From: Ectopseudomonas oleovorans
GTDB lineage: Bacteria; Pseudomonadota; Gammaproteobacteria; Pseudomonadales; Pseudomonadaceae
DNA length: 64,000 nt
Assembly (NCBI RefSeq): GCF_003052605.1
Contig: NZ_QASO01000037.1
Span: 1 to 64,000, forward strand
Reading direction: 5' to 3'
The notes beneath the pieces are model-generated. The model saw nothing but the letters and a program-made list of their open reading frames with translations. It ran no database searches and was not told where the DNA came from. Position 1 is the first letter of the stretch, and every line of letters begins with the position of its first letter. Of the stretch, positions 23,626-32,963 are shown piece by piece. Both the position numbers and the translations under genes were made by a program.

Positions 23626-24324
23626 ATGACAGCCAAATCGGCACCCGAGCAATCGGTTTCGCCCATCATCGTCCCCGGCCAGCTCACGCTGCGTACCATC
23701 CGCGGCAAGAACGGCCCCTTCACGGTCGGACGCCTCGCCACGCACCTTGGTACGTTCGAGGTCAAGGACCCGGAGCTGGAGCAATACCCCGAAGGCAAGT
23801 ACGACGGGGAGTTCATCATCAGGTACATCTTCCCGAAGTCCTACCCGGTCGGTGGCGGCATGCGCTTCGAGATCCGCGCCAGCCTGGACGGAATGACGCT
23901 CTACGACATCGACAAACTGAGCCGTGACGAGGCACGCAGCTTCGCCACCCAGGACCTCGATCCACTTGATGAAGAGTTGGGCACACAGCCTGCAGGAACG
24001 CCGGCAACACCGGCCAAGCCCAGCAAAACTTCCAGGCCCGCCAAGCCCGCACCAGTGCAGGCATCCACGGACCCGCTGGTTGATACCACGCCCTTCGGCG
24101 TGGATGCGCCGACGCCCTCTGCGGCAACTGCTCCCGGCAGTACCGAAGATGGCGACGCCGCGCTGTTCAGCCTGCTCTGGCCGCTGGGCGAGTCCGTCAA
24201 ACTGGATTCGACCATCGACCGCCGCACCTTGCGCGCGCAGATCGTCCGCCTGGGCGAGCTGGGCTACGCGCTGGACTTCAAGACGCAGGAGTGGAGCCGC
24301 CAGGCCGAACTGCAACCTGCGTAG
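23626..24324 (+). CDS. DUF3275 family ICE protein
   Basis: A 232-residue protein of the DUF3275 type. The conserved N-terminal domain (about 10-115) has PIIVPGQLTLRTIRGKNGPFTVGRL, EFIIRYIFPKSYP and FEIRASLDGMTLYDID, resembling a beta-barrel OB-like fold. A long Pro/Ala-rich linker follows. The C-terminal ~60 residues (DAALFSLLWPLGESVKLDSTIDRRTLRAQIVRLGELGYALD) form a small helical module. It is found next to DUF932 and DUF3577 genes in related islands. Function unknown. Start behind CAGGAG. Confidence 0.75.
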   Translation: MTAKSAPEQSVSPIIVPGQLTLRTIRGKNGPFTVGRLATHLGTFEVKDPELEQYPEGKYDGEFIIRYIFPKSYPVGGGMRFEIRASLDGMTLYDIDKLSRDEARSFATQDLDPLDEELGTQPAGTPATPAKPSKTSRPAKPAPVQASTDPLVDTTPFGVDAPTPSAATAPGSTEDGDAALFSLLWPLGESVKLDSTIDRRTLRAQIVRLGELGYALDFKTQEWSRQAELQPA

Positions 24325-24330
24325 TACTGG

Positions 24331-24348
24331 ACACCGCATCTGCGGTGT
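24331..24348 (+). terminator. Hairpin after DUF3275 gene
   Basis: ACACCGCA-TC-TGCGGTGT is a perfect eight-base-pair hairpin seven bases after the stop codon. No T run follows, so it is probably a 3' protective or weak terminating hairpin. It is one of a series that follow individual genes in this block. Confidence 0.45.
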
Positions 24349-24417
24349 ACTTCATCCACCCGCTGGGGGCCTTCCCCACCGGGGAGGCTTCTGGCTCAAT
24401 TTTCCAGGAGGCCTCTC

Positions 24418-24825
24418 ATGGGCTGGTATTTCTCACCCCAATCACGGTCTGAACTGATCGCGGAGTTGATTGCACCGCAAGAGACCGAGCGCGCCAGCGT
24501 TAAGGTCATCGCCCACGCGCTGCGTGGCAACGTCCTCTGGTCTGTTACGCAAGTCACAGCCAAGGCCGAAGGCGTACACCGTGATCTCGCACCGGGCCAG
24601 TCCCTGTGCACCATCCGCTGCGATCTGCTGGAGCGCAGCGGCGGCCAGTGGGGCTACAAGCCGCTGGACGAATCCATGCACCCGTACTACTACTCGTGCC
24701 CGCTGTCTTATCTGGACCTCGCACCGGAGCAGTCCGCCGAATGGCGTGCAGACGTTCGCGCCTACCACGCAAAGCGGCGCACACCCAAGGCAAGCACGGC
24801 CCCAGCTACGGCGCTGACGGTCTGA
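24418..24825 (+). CDS. Hypothetical ICE accessory protein
   Basis: A 135-residue protein of unknown function behind CAGGAGG. It starts GWYFSPQSRSELIAELIAP and contains VIAHALRGNVLWSVTQVT and YYYSCPLSYLDLAPEQSAEW. The pattern suggests a beta-rich domain of about 110 residues with a basic disordered tail. Proteins with a GWYF start appear as small plasmid or ICE accessories, but a family name cannot be given with confidence. It is likely cytoplasmic. Confidence 0.65.
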   Translation: MGWYFSPQSRSELIAELIAPQETERASVKVIAHALRGNVLWSVTQVTAKAEGVHRDLAPGQSLCTIRCDLLERSGGQWGYKPLDESMHPYYYSCPLSYLDLAPEQSAEWRADVRAYHAKRRTPKASTAPATALTV

Positions 24826-24908
24826 ACCAGGGCGTTTTTCTTTCCACCCCAAGGGGCAGTGCTTGCCCCTGCGGGCGGTGCTGTTCCCTCTCATCCGAGG
24901 ACATCACC

Positions 24909-25559
24909 ATGCCCGCAAACACTTCCTCCACCACGCTGTACCGCATCGACGAATGCCCGGACGTGATGGCCGACGCTTGCGTCGGCGATGACCAGGGCAA
25001 CCTGATCTTCCTGTCGATCTGGGCGCGGGACACCGCCGTCCAGCAGTTCCTGGCTCGCCTGACCCTCGGGCGCGACGAGCAGGGACTGGAGCAGTTCCAC
25101 CTCATCACCGACCAGGGTGGCAGCGTTCCGGTGTTCGTCGGCAACGTCGATCGCCTGGAAAAGCGCATGACCCGCGCCTACCGGCGAACGCTGTTCGGTT
25201 CGCTGTCCAACGTGTGGCTGTTCGATCGGCGCTGCGTCAAGCCCGACAAGGCCAACGCCAGCGCACTGGCATTGCTGCCCCGCGATAGCGACCACCGATT
25301 TGACCGCCTGTGGCCGTTGGTGCAGGACACCTGCCCACTGCCACTGCTCGACCACTGGCGCGAAACCGTGCTGGAACTGCTGCAAAGCCGCGAGATGCTG
25401 ACCCGTTTGCCATTCGCCCTCGGGCCTTTGGTGGGCCATCGGCTCGCCATCGACGTGCCGGCGCTGACCCAGGCGCTCGGCTCGCTGATCCGCAGTGACG
25501 TGCTCACCGCCTACCCATACCCGGCCAAGATTTGGACGCCGGAAACGGTAGCGGCTTGA
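24909..25559 (+). CDS. Hypothetical ICE accessory protein
   Basis: A 216-residue protein of unknown function. The N-terminal half (YRIDECPDVMADACVGDDQGNLIFLSIWARDTAVQQFLARL) is mixed alpha/beta. The middle carries KRMTRAYRRTLFGSLSNVWLFDRRCV, and the C-terminal half is helical. It contains no catalytic signature that can be named. It sits between the gene at 24418 and a DNA methyltransferase-like gene, in a block that seems devoted to DNA handling. Start behind CGAGGA at 24896. Confidence 0.65.
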   Translation: MPANTSSTTLYRIDECPDVMADACVGDDQGNLIFLSIWARDTAVQQFLARLTLGRDEQGLEQFHLITDQGGSVPVFVGNVDRLEKRMTRAYRRTLFGSLSNVWLFDRRCVKPDKANASALALLPRDSDHRFDRLWPLVQDTCPLPLLDHWRETVLELLQSREMLTRLPFALGPLVGHRLAIDVPALTQALGSLIRSDVLTAYPYPAKIWTPETVAA

Positions 25560-25623
25560 ACCACCTGCGCAGGTACGCCAAGGCCCGCCTGCGCCATTTA
25601 TCCCCGCCAACCAGGAGACTTCC

Positions 25624-26745
25624 ATGGCTCTCATGTTCCCGCGGCTCGCCCGCAATTTCGTGAAGAACGGGTACTTCCCGACCGACGAACCGACGCTCGA
25701 AAGAGCCCTCAATGCACTGATGCCCAGTGCGCCTGAATCCAATGGGCCGATGTGCATCCTCGATCCCTGCGCCGGCGAAGGCGTGGCGATTGCCGAAGCG
25801 GCTCATGCCCTGGGGCGCGAGCAGGCCAAGGCGTTCGCCGTCGAGTTCGACGCAGAGCGGGCGCGCCATGCCCGCAGCCTGGTCGATCACTGCCTGCACG
25901 CGGATCTGATGGACACGATGATTTCCAAGCAGTCCTTCGGGCTGCTCTGGCTCAATCCGCCATATGGCGACCTGTCCAAGGACGTCAACGGCAACATTGG
26001 CTATCAGGGTCAGGGCCGTGCCCGCCTCGAAAAACTGTTCTACCAGCGCACGCTGCCCCTGTTGCAGTACGGCGGCGTGCTGGTCTTCATCGTTCCCGGC
26101 TACGTGCTCGACGCCGAGCTGGTCGGCTGGCTGACGCGCCACTACACCGACCTGCGCATCTACCGAGCGGTGGAAACGCAGTTCAAGCAGGTGGTGATCT
26201 TCGGACGCCGGGTGCGCCAGCGCGAGCAGACGCCCGATGGCGTCAAGGCCGTGCGCAATCTGCTGCTGCAGGTTGGGCTTGGCGAAGTCGAAGCCGAGGA
26301 GCTGCCGAGCGAGTGGCCGTTCCTGCCGTACATCGTCCCCGCCAGTCCGGCCGAGCCGGGGCATTTCTTCCGCGTGACGATGGAGCCGGAGCAGTTCGCC
26401 GATGAGGTTGGCAGGCTGCAAGGCCTCTGGCCGTCGCGGGATACGCAGTTGGGAGCCGCGCAGCAGACGCTGCGTCCTCCGGCGCGAGCCTTGTCCCACT
26501 GGCATCTCGCCCTCGCTCTGGCCGCGGGCGCGATCTCGGGAGTCGTGCAATCCAAGACGGGGCGCGTACTCGTCGTCAAAGGTGACACCCACAAGGACAA
26601 GACGCTCCAGCGGGAATTCACCGAACGCGAAGACGGCTCGATTGCCGAGACGCGCATCCTCACCGACAAGTTCGTTCCCGTGATCCGCGCGTGGGACATG
26701 ACGCCAGGTTCCGCCACGCGGGGCGAGGTGTTGACCATCCGCTGA
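25624..26745 (+). CDS. DUF6094-like adenine-specific DNA methyltransferase
   Basis: A 373-residue methyltransferase-like protein. The AdoMet-binding motif LDPCAGEG lies near residues 45-52 and the catalytic NPPYG near 115-119, the signature of N6-adenine or related amino-methyltransferases. The C-terminal 200 residues contain a regulatory or target-binding region. It looks like a DUF6094-type protein common in ICEs. It may methylate ICE DNA to protect it from host restriction, or modify RNA; the target is unknown. No restriction enzyme gene is adjacent. CAGGAG precedes the ATG at 25624. Confidence 0.82.
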   Translation: MALMFPRLARNFVKNGYFPTDEPTLERALNALMPSAPESNGPMCILDPCAGEGVAIAEAAHALGREQAKAFAVEFDAERARHARSLVDHCLHADLMDTMISKQSFGLLWLNPPYGDLSKDVNGNIGYQGQGRARLEKLFYQRTLPLLQYGGVLVFIVPGYVLDAELVGWLTRHYTDLRIYRAVETQFKQVVIFGRRVRQREQTPDGVKAVRNLLLQVGLGEVEAEELPSEWPFLPYIVPASPAEPGHFFRVTMEPEQFADEVGRLQGLWPSRDTQLGAAQQTLRPPARALSHWHLALALAAGAISGVVQSKTGRVLVVKGDTHKDKTLQREFTEREDGSIAETRILTDKFVPVIRAWDMTPGSATRGEVLTIR

Positions 26746-26848
26746 TCGTTTCTCCACCGCCGACGGCTCGCCGTCTCTCTTCCCACCACGGGGCATGCCA
26801 TCGCCCCGCTGGGGTGGTGCATGTCCCATTTTTCTTTGGAGCACCACC

Positions 26849-29128
26849 ATGTCCGTTGATCTCGACACCACCGCTAACGATGCAGAGCCCGTACAGGGCG
26901 AACTGCTTGAAGCGGAATCCAACCCTCTCACACTGAGCCTTCAGGATTTTGTCGGCGAGTTCGGCGACGAACTGCTCGACTCTCTCAACCGCGCCAACCC
27001 GCCGGTCTATGCCGGTCAAGCACAGGCGCAGCGACAACTCGTTGTTGCCAGCCTCAAGCGCAAGTTGTTCCAGGCCCAGGCCGACGTTGTCCATGCCGCC
27101 GCCGAGCTGTTGGTCGATCAAGGCGAACGCGCTGCGATCGTCAATGGCGAAATGGGTTGCGGCAAGACGACTGTCGGCATCGCCACGGCCGCCGTGCTCA
27201 ACGCCGAAGGCTACCGCCGTACCCTGGTGCTTTCGCCTCCCCACTTGGTCTACAAGTGGCGGCGCGAGATCCAGGAGACGGTGGCCGGCGCCAAGGTCTG
27301 GGTGCTCAATGGCCCGGATACGCTGGTCAAGCTCATCAAGCTGCGCGAGCAGTTGGGTGTGCCGCCCACAGGCCAGGAATTTTTCATCCTGGGGCGCGTC
27401 AGGATGCGGATGGGGTTCCACTGGAAGCCGGTCTTCAACCAGCGGCGCACCCGCCACGGCGACGTGGCGGCCTGCCCGGACTGCGGCACACTCATCACCG
27501 ACCTCGACGGCGAGCCGGTCAACCCGATCGGGCTCGAAGCCGAGGAGTCCCGCAGGAAGTGCAGCCACTGCGCCGCGCCCCTGTGGACGCTGATCCGCCC
27601 GCGCAGCCTGTCCGGCAGCGACCAGTCCTCGGTCGTCCTCAAAGCCTTGAAGCGCATCCCTACCATCGGGGAAGTCACCGCGCAGAAGTTGATGCAGAAG
27701 TTCGGTGACGGCTTCCTGGCCTCGATGCTGGGTGACAACATCCATGAGTTCATCAACCTCATGGATGGCAACGGCGAGCTGGTGTTTTCCGACCGTCAGG
27801 CCACGCGCATGGAACGTGCGATGGCCAACATGGAGTTTGGCTTTGGCGAGGGCGGCTACCAACCGTCCGAGTTCATCAAACGCTACCTGCCGCAAGGCAC
27901 GTTCGACCTGCTCATCGCCGACGAGGCACACGAGTACAAGAACGGTGGCAGTGCCCAGGGCCAGGCCATGGGCGTGCTGGCGGCGAAGGCTCGCAAGACC
28001 TTGCTGCTGACCGGCACGCTAATGGGCGGCTACGGCGATGATCTGTTCTACCTGCTGTTCCGGGCACTGCCAGGACGGATGATCGAAGACGGCTACCGCC
28101 CGACCACGAGCGGCAGCATGACCTCGGCTGCGATGGCGTTCATGCGCGATCACGGCGTCCTCAAGGACATCTACTCCGAGAGCGCCGGCACGGCGCACAA
28201 GACGGCCAAGGGCACCAAGGTATCGGTGCGCACGGTCAAGGCTCCCGGCTTCGGCCCGAAAGGCGTCTTGCGCTGCATCCTGCCGTTCACGATTTTCCTC
28301 AAGCTCAAGGACATCGGCGGCAACGTCCTGCCGCCGTATGACGAGGAGTTTCGTGAAGTCCAGATGGACGTGGCGCAAGCTGCGGCCTACCGCGATTTGG
28401 CGGGTCGGCTGACCGCAGAGCTGAAACAGGCTCTGGCGCGACGCGATACGACCTTGCTGGGGGTGGTGCTCAACGTGCTGCTGGCCTGGCCGGATTGCTG
28501 CTTCCGGTCGGAGACCGTGGTGCATCCGCGCACGCGCAACACCTTGGCGTTTGTCCCGGCTCAGTTCAATGAGTTCGAGATCAGCCCCAAGGAGCGTGAG
28601 CTGATCGATATCTGCAAAGCGGAGAAGGAACAGGGCCGCAAGGTTCTGGCCTACACGGTCTATACCGGCACGCGCGACACCACGTCGCGCCTGAAGGGGC
28701 TGCTGGAGCAGGAGGGCTTCAAGGTGGCGGTACTGCGCGCAAGCGTGGATGCCAGCCGCCGAGAAGACTGGATCGCCGAGCAACTGGACCGTGGCATCGA
28801 CGTGCTCGTCACCAATCCCGAGCTGGTCAAGACGGGACTGGATTTGTTGGAGTTCCCGACGATTGTGTTCATGCAAAGTGGCTACAACGTGTACTCGCTC
28901 CAACAGGCAGCACGCCGCTCCTGGCGCATCGGGCAGAAACAGCCCGTGCGCGTGATCTACCTCGGCTACGCCGGTTCCTCGCAGATGACCTGCCTGGAAC
29001 TGATGGCCAAGAAGATCATGGTCTCGCAGTCCACCTCGGGCGATGTGCCCGAATCGGGGCTGGATGTGCTCAACCAGGACGGCGATTCCGTCGAGGTCGC
29101 ACTGGCCCGGCAGTTGGTCGCTACCTAA
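26849..29128 (+). CDS. SNF2-type DEAH helicase with zinc ribbon
   Basis: A 759-residue superfamily 2 helicase or translocase. Walker A GEMGCGKTTV lies near residue 100, motif II LLIADEAHEYKN near 355-365, and motif VI-like QAARRSWRIGQKQPVRV near 690, typical of SNF2/RapA-like enzymes. A zinc-binding insertion (CPDCG ... CSHC) sits at about 208-250 between the first motifs. The start at 26849 follows TTGGAGCA. It is widely conserved in this accessory block of ICEs, and probably remodels nucleic acid-protein complexes. An isolated defence or anti-defence role is possible but unproven. It ends before a strong terminator at 29181. Confidence 0.85.
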   Translation: MSVDLDTTANDAEPVQGELLEAESNPLTLSLQDFVGEFGDELLDSLNRANPPVYAGQAQAQRQLVVASLKRKLFQAQADVVHAAAELLVDQGERAAIVNGEMGCGKTTVGIATAAVLNAEGYRRTLVLSPPHLVYKWRREIQETVAGAKVWVLNGPDTLVKLIKLREQLGVPPTGQEFFILGRVRMRMGFHWKPVFNQRRTRHGDVAACPDCGTLITDLDGEPVNPIGLEAEESRRKCSHCAAPLWTLIRPRSLSGSDQSSVVLKALKRIPTIGEVTAQKLMQKFGDGFLASMLGDNIHEFINLMDGNGELVFSDRQATRMERAMANMEFGFGEGGYQPSEFIKRYLPQGTFDLLIADEAHEYKNGGSAQGQAMGVLAAKARKTLLLTGTLMGGYGDDLFYLLFRALPGRMIEDGYRPTTSGSMTSAAMAFMRDHGVLKDIYSESAGTAHKTAKGTKVSVRTVKAPGFGPKGVLRCILPFTIFLKLKDIGGNVLPPYDEEFREVQMDVAQAAAYRDLAGRLTAELKQALARRDTTLLGVVLNVLLAWPDCCFRSETVVHPRTRNTLAFVPAQFNEFEISPKERELIDICKAEKEQGRKVLAYTVYTGTRDTTSRLKGLLEQEGFKVAVLRASVDASRREDWIAEQLDRGIDVLVTNPELVKTGLDLLEFPTIVFMQSGYNVYSLQQAARRSWRIGQKQPVRVIYLGYAGSSQMTCLELMAKKIMVSQSTSGDVPESGLDVLNQDGDSVEVALARQLVAT

Positions 29129-29180
29129 TTTCCACGCCATCGCCGGCCTAGCGCCGCCGGCTTTCTGTTCTTCCCACCTT

Positions 29181-29217
29181 GCAGCCACGTCCCGCAGTCT
29201 CCGCAGGACGTGGCTGC
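29181..29217 (+). terminator. Strong hairpin ending the accessory block
   Basis: GCAGCCACGTCC at 29181-29192 pairs perfectly with GGACGTGGCTGC at 29206-29217. A pyrimidine-rich GTCCTTTC follows. It separates the SNF2 gene from the Gabija-like pair, which starts 84 bases later. Confidence 0.65.
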
Positions 29218-29300
29218 GTCCTTTCAGATTCAGTGTGGACTCTCTTTGGAGAAACGATTGGTTACTGGCTAAACTCACATGAGCAGAATCGGGGGAGCCA

Positions 29301-31103
29301 ATGCAGATTGCAAAAGTCAAGGTCGAAAAGTTTCGTGGGATTGAATCCGGCATCGTGACGCTGTCAGGCCACAGCGTATTTCTCGGTGACAACAACGTCG
29401 GGAAGTCAACGCTGCTGGAGGCCATAGATCTCGTCCTCGGCCCGGAACGGCTCTCCCGAAGACCCGTCATCGACGAGCACGACTTCCACGCCGGGCGCTA
29501 CCTGGATGAAGAGGGAGATCCGGTTCTCATTCGGATTGAAGTTATCGTCAGTGACCTGTCCGCCGAGCAGCAGCGACACTTTCGTGACCACATCGAGTGG
29601 TGGTCCGCCACGGAAAAGACGCTACTCGTAGGCCCGCCCCCGGAAGGCACGGATGCGTCAGACGTGTCGGCCGCGCTGCGGGTGTTTTTCGAGGGTCGCT
29701 ACGACAAGGAAGAAGACGACTTCACGGGCAATACTTTCTTCGCGACCCCAGTGCTAGCTGAAGGTACTCACCCAACTTTCAAAACGACCGACAAGCGCAA
29801 GTGCGGCTTCCTGTACCTCCGGACGCTGAGGACAGGGGCGCGGGCATTGAGCCTGGAGCGCGGGTCGTTGCTTGATGTCATCCTCAGGCTTCAAGACAAG
29901 CGCGTGACGATGTGGGAAGACCTGCTGAACGAGTTGCGCAAACTCCCCGTGGCCGATAAGCCGGAACTCGGCATCGCCCCGCTCTTGAAGGACGTCCAGG
30001 ACGCTGTTCGCCGATTCGTTCCTTCTGACTGGGCAGAGGAACCTCACATGCGCGTGTCGGATCTCACTAGAGAGGCCCTGCGCAAGGATTTGACCGTTTT
30101 CATGGGCACCGGTGCGAAGCGTCCGGACGGCAGCACCTATTGCGCGCCATATCACCATCAGGGCACCGGCACGATCAATACACTGGTGCTGGCGCTGCTA
30201 TCTATCATCGCGGGCCTGAAGCAGAACGTCATCTTCGCGATGGAGGAGCCCGAGATCGCCCTTCCGCCACATACCCAGAAGCGCATCGTTAACAGCGTGC
30301 GCGAGACGTCGGCACAGGCGCTTTTCACGTCGCACTCGCCCTATGTGCTCGAAGAATTCGCGCCGTCCGAGATGCATGTGCTGCGGCGTGACGGGGGCAA
30401 GCTTTCTGCGATGCTGGCGACATACCCACCAGCGGTCAAGCCCAAGGCATACAAGGCAGAGTTCAGGGCCCGCTTCTGTGAAGCGCTGCTTGCCCGATAT
30501 GTACTTGTTGTCGAAGGTCGAACGGAGTTCGATGCGATACCTGCAGCGGCGCGCCGGCTTAACGACTTGAACCCCACAGAATACAAGACGCTTGAGGCCC
30601 TGGGGGTGGCCGTCATCGATGCGCAAACCGATGCGCAGGTTGCGCCTCTCGGCAAGTTCTTTAGAGACTTGGGCAAGACGGTCTTTGCTGTGTTCGACAA
30701 GCAGGAACCAGCCGCTTCCGCTGCCATCAAGGCCGCCGTGCACCACTCATTTGAATCTGCCGAGAAAGGTTTCGAGAACGTAGTGCTGCACCACACCGCG
30801 GAGGCAGCCCTTCGTCGATATGCGCTCAGCCTCGTCGCGGAGAACGCGTGGCCGAACCATCTGATCGCCAAAACTCCTAACGCCGCCCAGACCGTGGAGC
30901 AAATTCGCGACGCATTGCGGCAATTCTTTGGCTGGGCCAAGGGAAGCGGCGATGCCGGCGACTTGCTCGGGTGCTGCACCGAGGCGGAGATGCCGCAGTA
31001 TGTCCGGGACACGCTGCGGGTGATCCACATCACCGTCGAACCTCCGCCGCTGCCACCCGTGCCGTCAGCGGCGGCAGCACCGTTCGATGACGAAGAGTTA
31101 TGA
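29301..31103 (+). CDS. gajA: Gabija-like OLD-family ATPase/nuclease GajA
   Basis: A 600-residue OLD-family protein. The N-terminal ABC-type ATPase has Walker A GDNNVGKST near residues 29-37 and an ABC-signature/Walker B region with FAMEEPEIALPPHTQ near 312-326. A TOPRIM nuclease domain begins at YVLVVEGRTEFDA near 400-412 and continues with AVFDKQE. Class 2 OLD proteins next to a UvrD-like helicase form the Gabija anti-phage system, in which GajA nicks DNA when nucleotide levels fall. Length is close to characterised GajA (about 580). The start codon follows GGGGGAG, and the 3' end overlaps gajB by four bases (ATGA). Confidence 0.85.
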   Translation: MQIAKVKVEKFRGIESGIVTLSGHSVFLGDNNVGKSTLLEAIDLVLGPERLSRRPVIDEHDFHAGRYLDEEGDPVLIRIEVIVSDLSAEQQRHFRDHIEWWSATEKTLLVGPPPEGTDASDVSAALRVFFEGRYDKEEDDFTGNTFFATPVLAEGTHPTFKTTDKRKCGFLYLRTLRTGARALSLERGSLLDVILRLQDKRVTMWEDLLNELRKLPVADKPELGIAPLLKDVQDAVRRFVPSDWAEEPHMRVSDLTREALRKDLTVFMGTGAKRPDGSTYCAPYHHQGTGTINTLVLALLSIIAGLKQNVIFAMEEPEIALPPHTQKRIVNSVRETSAQALFTSHSPYVLEEFAPSEMHVLRRDGGKLSAMLATYPPAVKPKAYKAEFRARFCEALLARYVLVVEGRTEFDAIPAAARRLNDLNPTEYKTLEALGVAVIDAQTDAQVAPLGKFFRDLGKTVFAVFDKQEPAASAAIKAAVHHSFESAEKGFENVVLHHTAEAALRRYALSLVAENAWPNHLIAKTPNAAQTVEQIRDALRQFFGWAKGSGDAGDLLGCCTEAEMPQYVRDTLRVIHITVEPPPLPPVPSAAAAPFDDEEL

Positions 31104-32821
31104 CGGTCGAACAAGACTGGACACCGCAGAAGAGGGACTTTCTGCAAAGCACGGGGCACGTGCTCGCCATGGGTGGTCCAGGCTCCGGAAAGACGCATGT
31201 CGCCCTGGTCAAAGCCAGGGACGAGATTCGATCAGCAAAGCTCCTATCAGGCCAGCGCATCCTGTTTCTCAGCTTCGCGAGGCCCACAGTGGCACGGGTC
31301 CTTGAGAAAGCCAAGGAACTCATCACCGCGGATGATCTGAGACTTCTAGATGTCAACACCTATCACGGCTTCGCATGGAGCGTTCTGCGAAGTCATGGCT
31401 ATCTGCTCAACAACGGAAAGCCGCTCCAGCTCCTACCACCTCCCGAGGGCTCCGCGCGCTTGGCTCACTTTGCCAAGGAGCAGCATCACCAGGAGAAGTT
31501 GCGCCTTTTCCATGAAGAGGGGCTGCTCCACTTCGACCTCTTCGCCCAGTTGACGGCTGAACTGCTGCGCCGCAGCCGGCGGCTGGCAGGTATCTACACA
31601 GCGACCTACCCGATACTCGTCGTGGACGAGTTCCAGGACACGAACGCCGACGAATGGGCGATGGTCCGCGAGCTTGGACGCGGCTGCAGGATCATTGCCT
31701 TGGCCGACCCCGACCAGCGTATTTACGAATTCCGCGGCGCCGATCCTCAGCGGCTCAAGGAATTCGTGGACCAGTTCGACCCCTTGCCAGTCGAGTTTGA
31801 AGGGGAGAATCATCGCAGTGCCGGAACCGACATCGCAACGTACGGTTCAGACTTGCTCACCGGGAAAAACAAGGGCGCCGTCTATGCCAATGTGTCGGTG
31901 GTCGAGTACGGCGTGTACTACGGAAGGGGTCCGCATTTCCATGCGAAGGCCCAGCTCATCCAGGCAATCAAGCGACTTCGCAAGGAGCCGGCCTGGTCCA
32001 TCGCAGTGCTCGTCCCATCCAAGGCCTTCATGCTTCAAGTGTCCGACTACCTCTCCGCGGAGTCCGATGGCATGCCCAACCTTCGCCACGAGGTGGCGAT
32101 GGACGCGGAATCCCCGGCGCTTGCGGCAAACGTCATCGCCACGCTAATGGAAGGAGGCCCTTCGGAGCTTCTGGCTGCGCGGCTACTCTCCGCCTTACAT
32201 ACCCACATCCGGGGCCGCAGTGGCACCAAACGCCCTGCGCAGGCGGAACTCGACATGGCCGACGCCATCGACCAATACTTGGTCTCCGGAAAGATCCGCG
32301 GCAAGAATCGCCAAGCGTTGATCAGCGAGTGCGCGCGCCTAGCAGCGCTTCGCCAGGACGTCGTATTCACCGGCCATCCTGAAGAAGACTGGTTGACTGC
32401 GCGGGGGCTTCTCGCGACGTCTGCCGTTGGCCAACTGTCGCGCGTTGCCGCTGATGCCAAGTATCTCCGCCTGCTTCACAAGGGCTCAAACCTGCGGGCG
32501 TCTTTGTCAGAGCTTTGGAGATCCCAAGGACAGTATGTCGGCGCTATCGAAGCTGTCCGGGGCGCTTTGCTGCAGGAGCATTTCACAGCAGCCGCCAAGG
32601 AATGGCGTGGAGTTCATCTCATGACCATTCACAAAGCAAAGGGTAAGGAGTTTGACGAGGTACTGATTTACGAAGGGCGATATGCTGGACGAATTGTGCC
32701 TGCGAATGCAGATACTTCTCGTCAAAGCCAAGCCCTTTTGGCACTGCGGGTCGCAGTCACAAGAGCTATGAAGAGAGCAACAATCCTGACGCCATCGGGA
32801 GACCGCAGCATTTTTTTGTAA
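31100..32821 (+). CDS. gajB: Gabija-like UvrD-type helicase GajB
   Basis: A 573-residue superfamily 1 helicase. Walker A GGPGSGKTHVA lies near residues 24-34, motif II LVVDEFQDTNADEW near 173-186, and motif III ALADPDQRIYEFRGAD follows. Motif V LMTIHKAKGKEFDEV and motif VI LRVAVTRAMKRA are near the C-terminus. It is somewhat longer than the 494-residue reference GajB. It overlaps gajA by four bases, so the two are co-translated. In Gabija it activates or assists GajA upon sensing DNA ends. An alternative is another OLD-UvrD pair of unknown specificity. No third defence gene is adjacent. Confidence 0.83.
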   Translation: MTVEQDWTPQKRDFLQSTGHVLAMGGPGSGKTHVALVKARDEIRSAKLLSGQRILFLSFARPTVARVLEKAKELITADDLRLLDVNTYHGFAWSVLRSHGYLLNNGKPLQLLPPPEGSARLAHFAKEQHHQEKLRLFHEEGLLHFDLFAQLTAELLRRSRRLAGIYTATYPILVVDEFQDTNADEWAMVRELGRGCRIIALADPDQRIYEFRGADPQRLKEFVDQFDPLPVEFEGENHRSAGTDIATYGSDLLTGKNKGAVYANVSVVEYGVYYGRGPHFHAKAQLIQAIKRLRKEPAWSIAVLVPSKAFMLQVSDYLSAESDGMPNLRHEVAMDAESPALAANVIATLMEGGPSELLAARLLSALHTHIRGRSGTKRPAQAELDMADAIDQYLVSGKIRGKNRQALISECARLAALRQDVVFTGHPEEDWLTARGLLATSAVGQLSRVAADAKYLRLLHKGSNLRASLSELWRSQGQYVGAIEAVRGALLQEHFTAAAKEWRGVHLMTIHKAKGKEFDEVLIYEGRYAGRIVPANADTSRQSQALLALRVAVTRAMKRATILTPSGDRSIFL

Positions 32822-32963
32822 TCAGCTGGTAGCGAGTACTGTCCAAATCAGCACGGTCTTCGCATGTTTCTGAAAAAGCGGTCGTCCATCAGTCCGCATT
32901 CCTAGCTGACCGCTCAACGGCGCTCCGCCAAGGTATCGGCATCGCAACAGAAGAGCCGATGCC

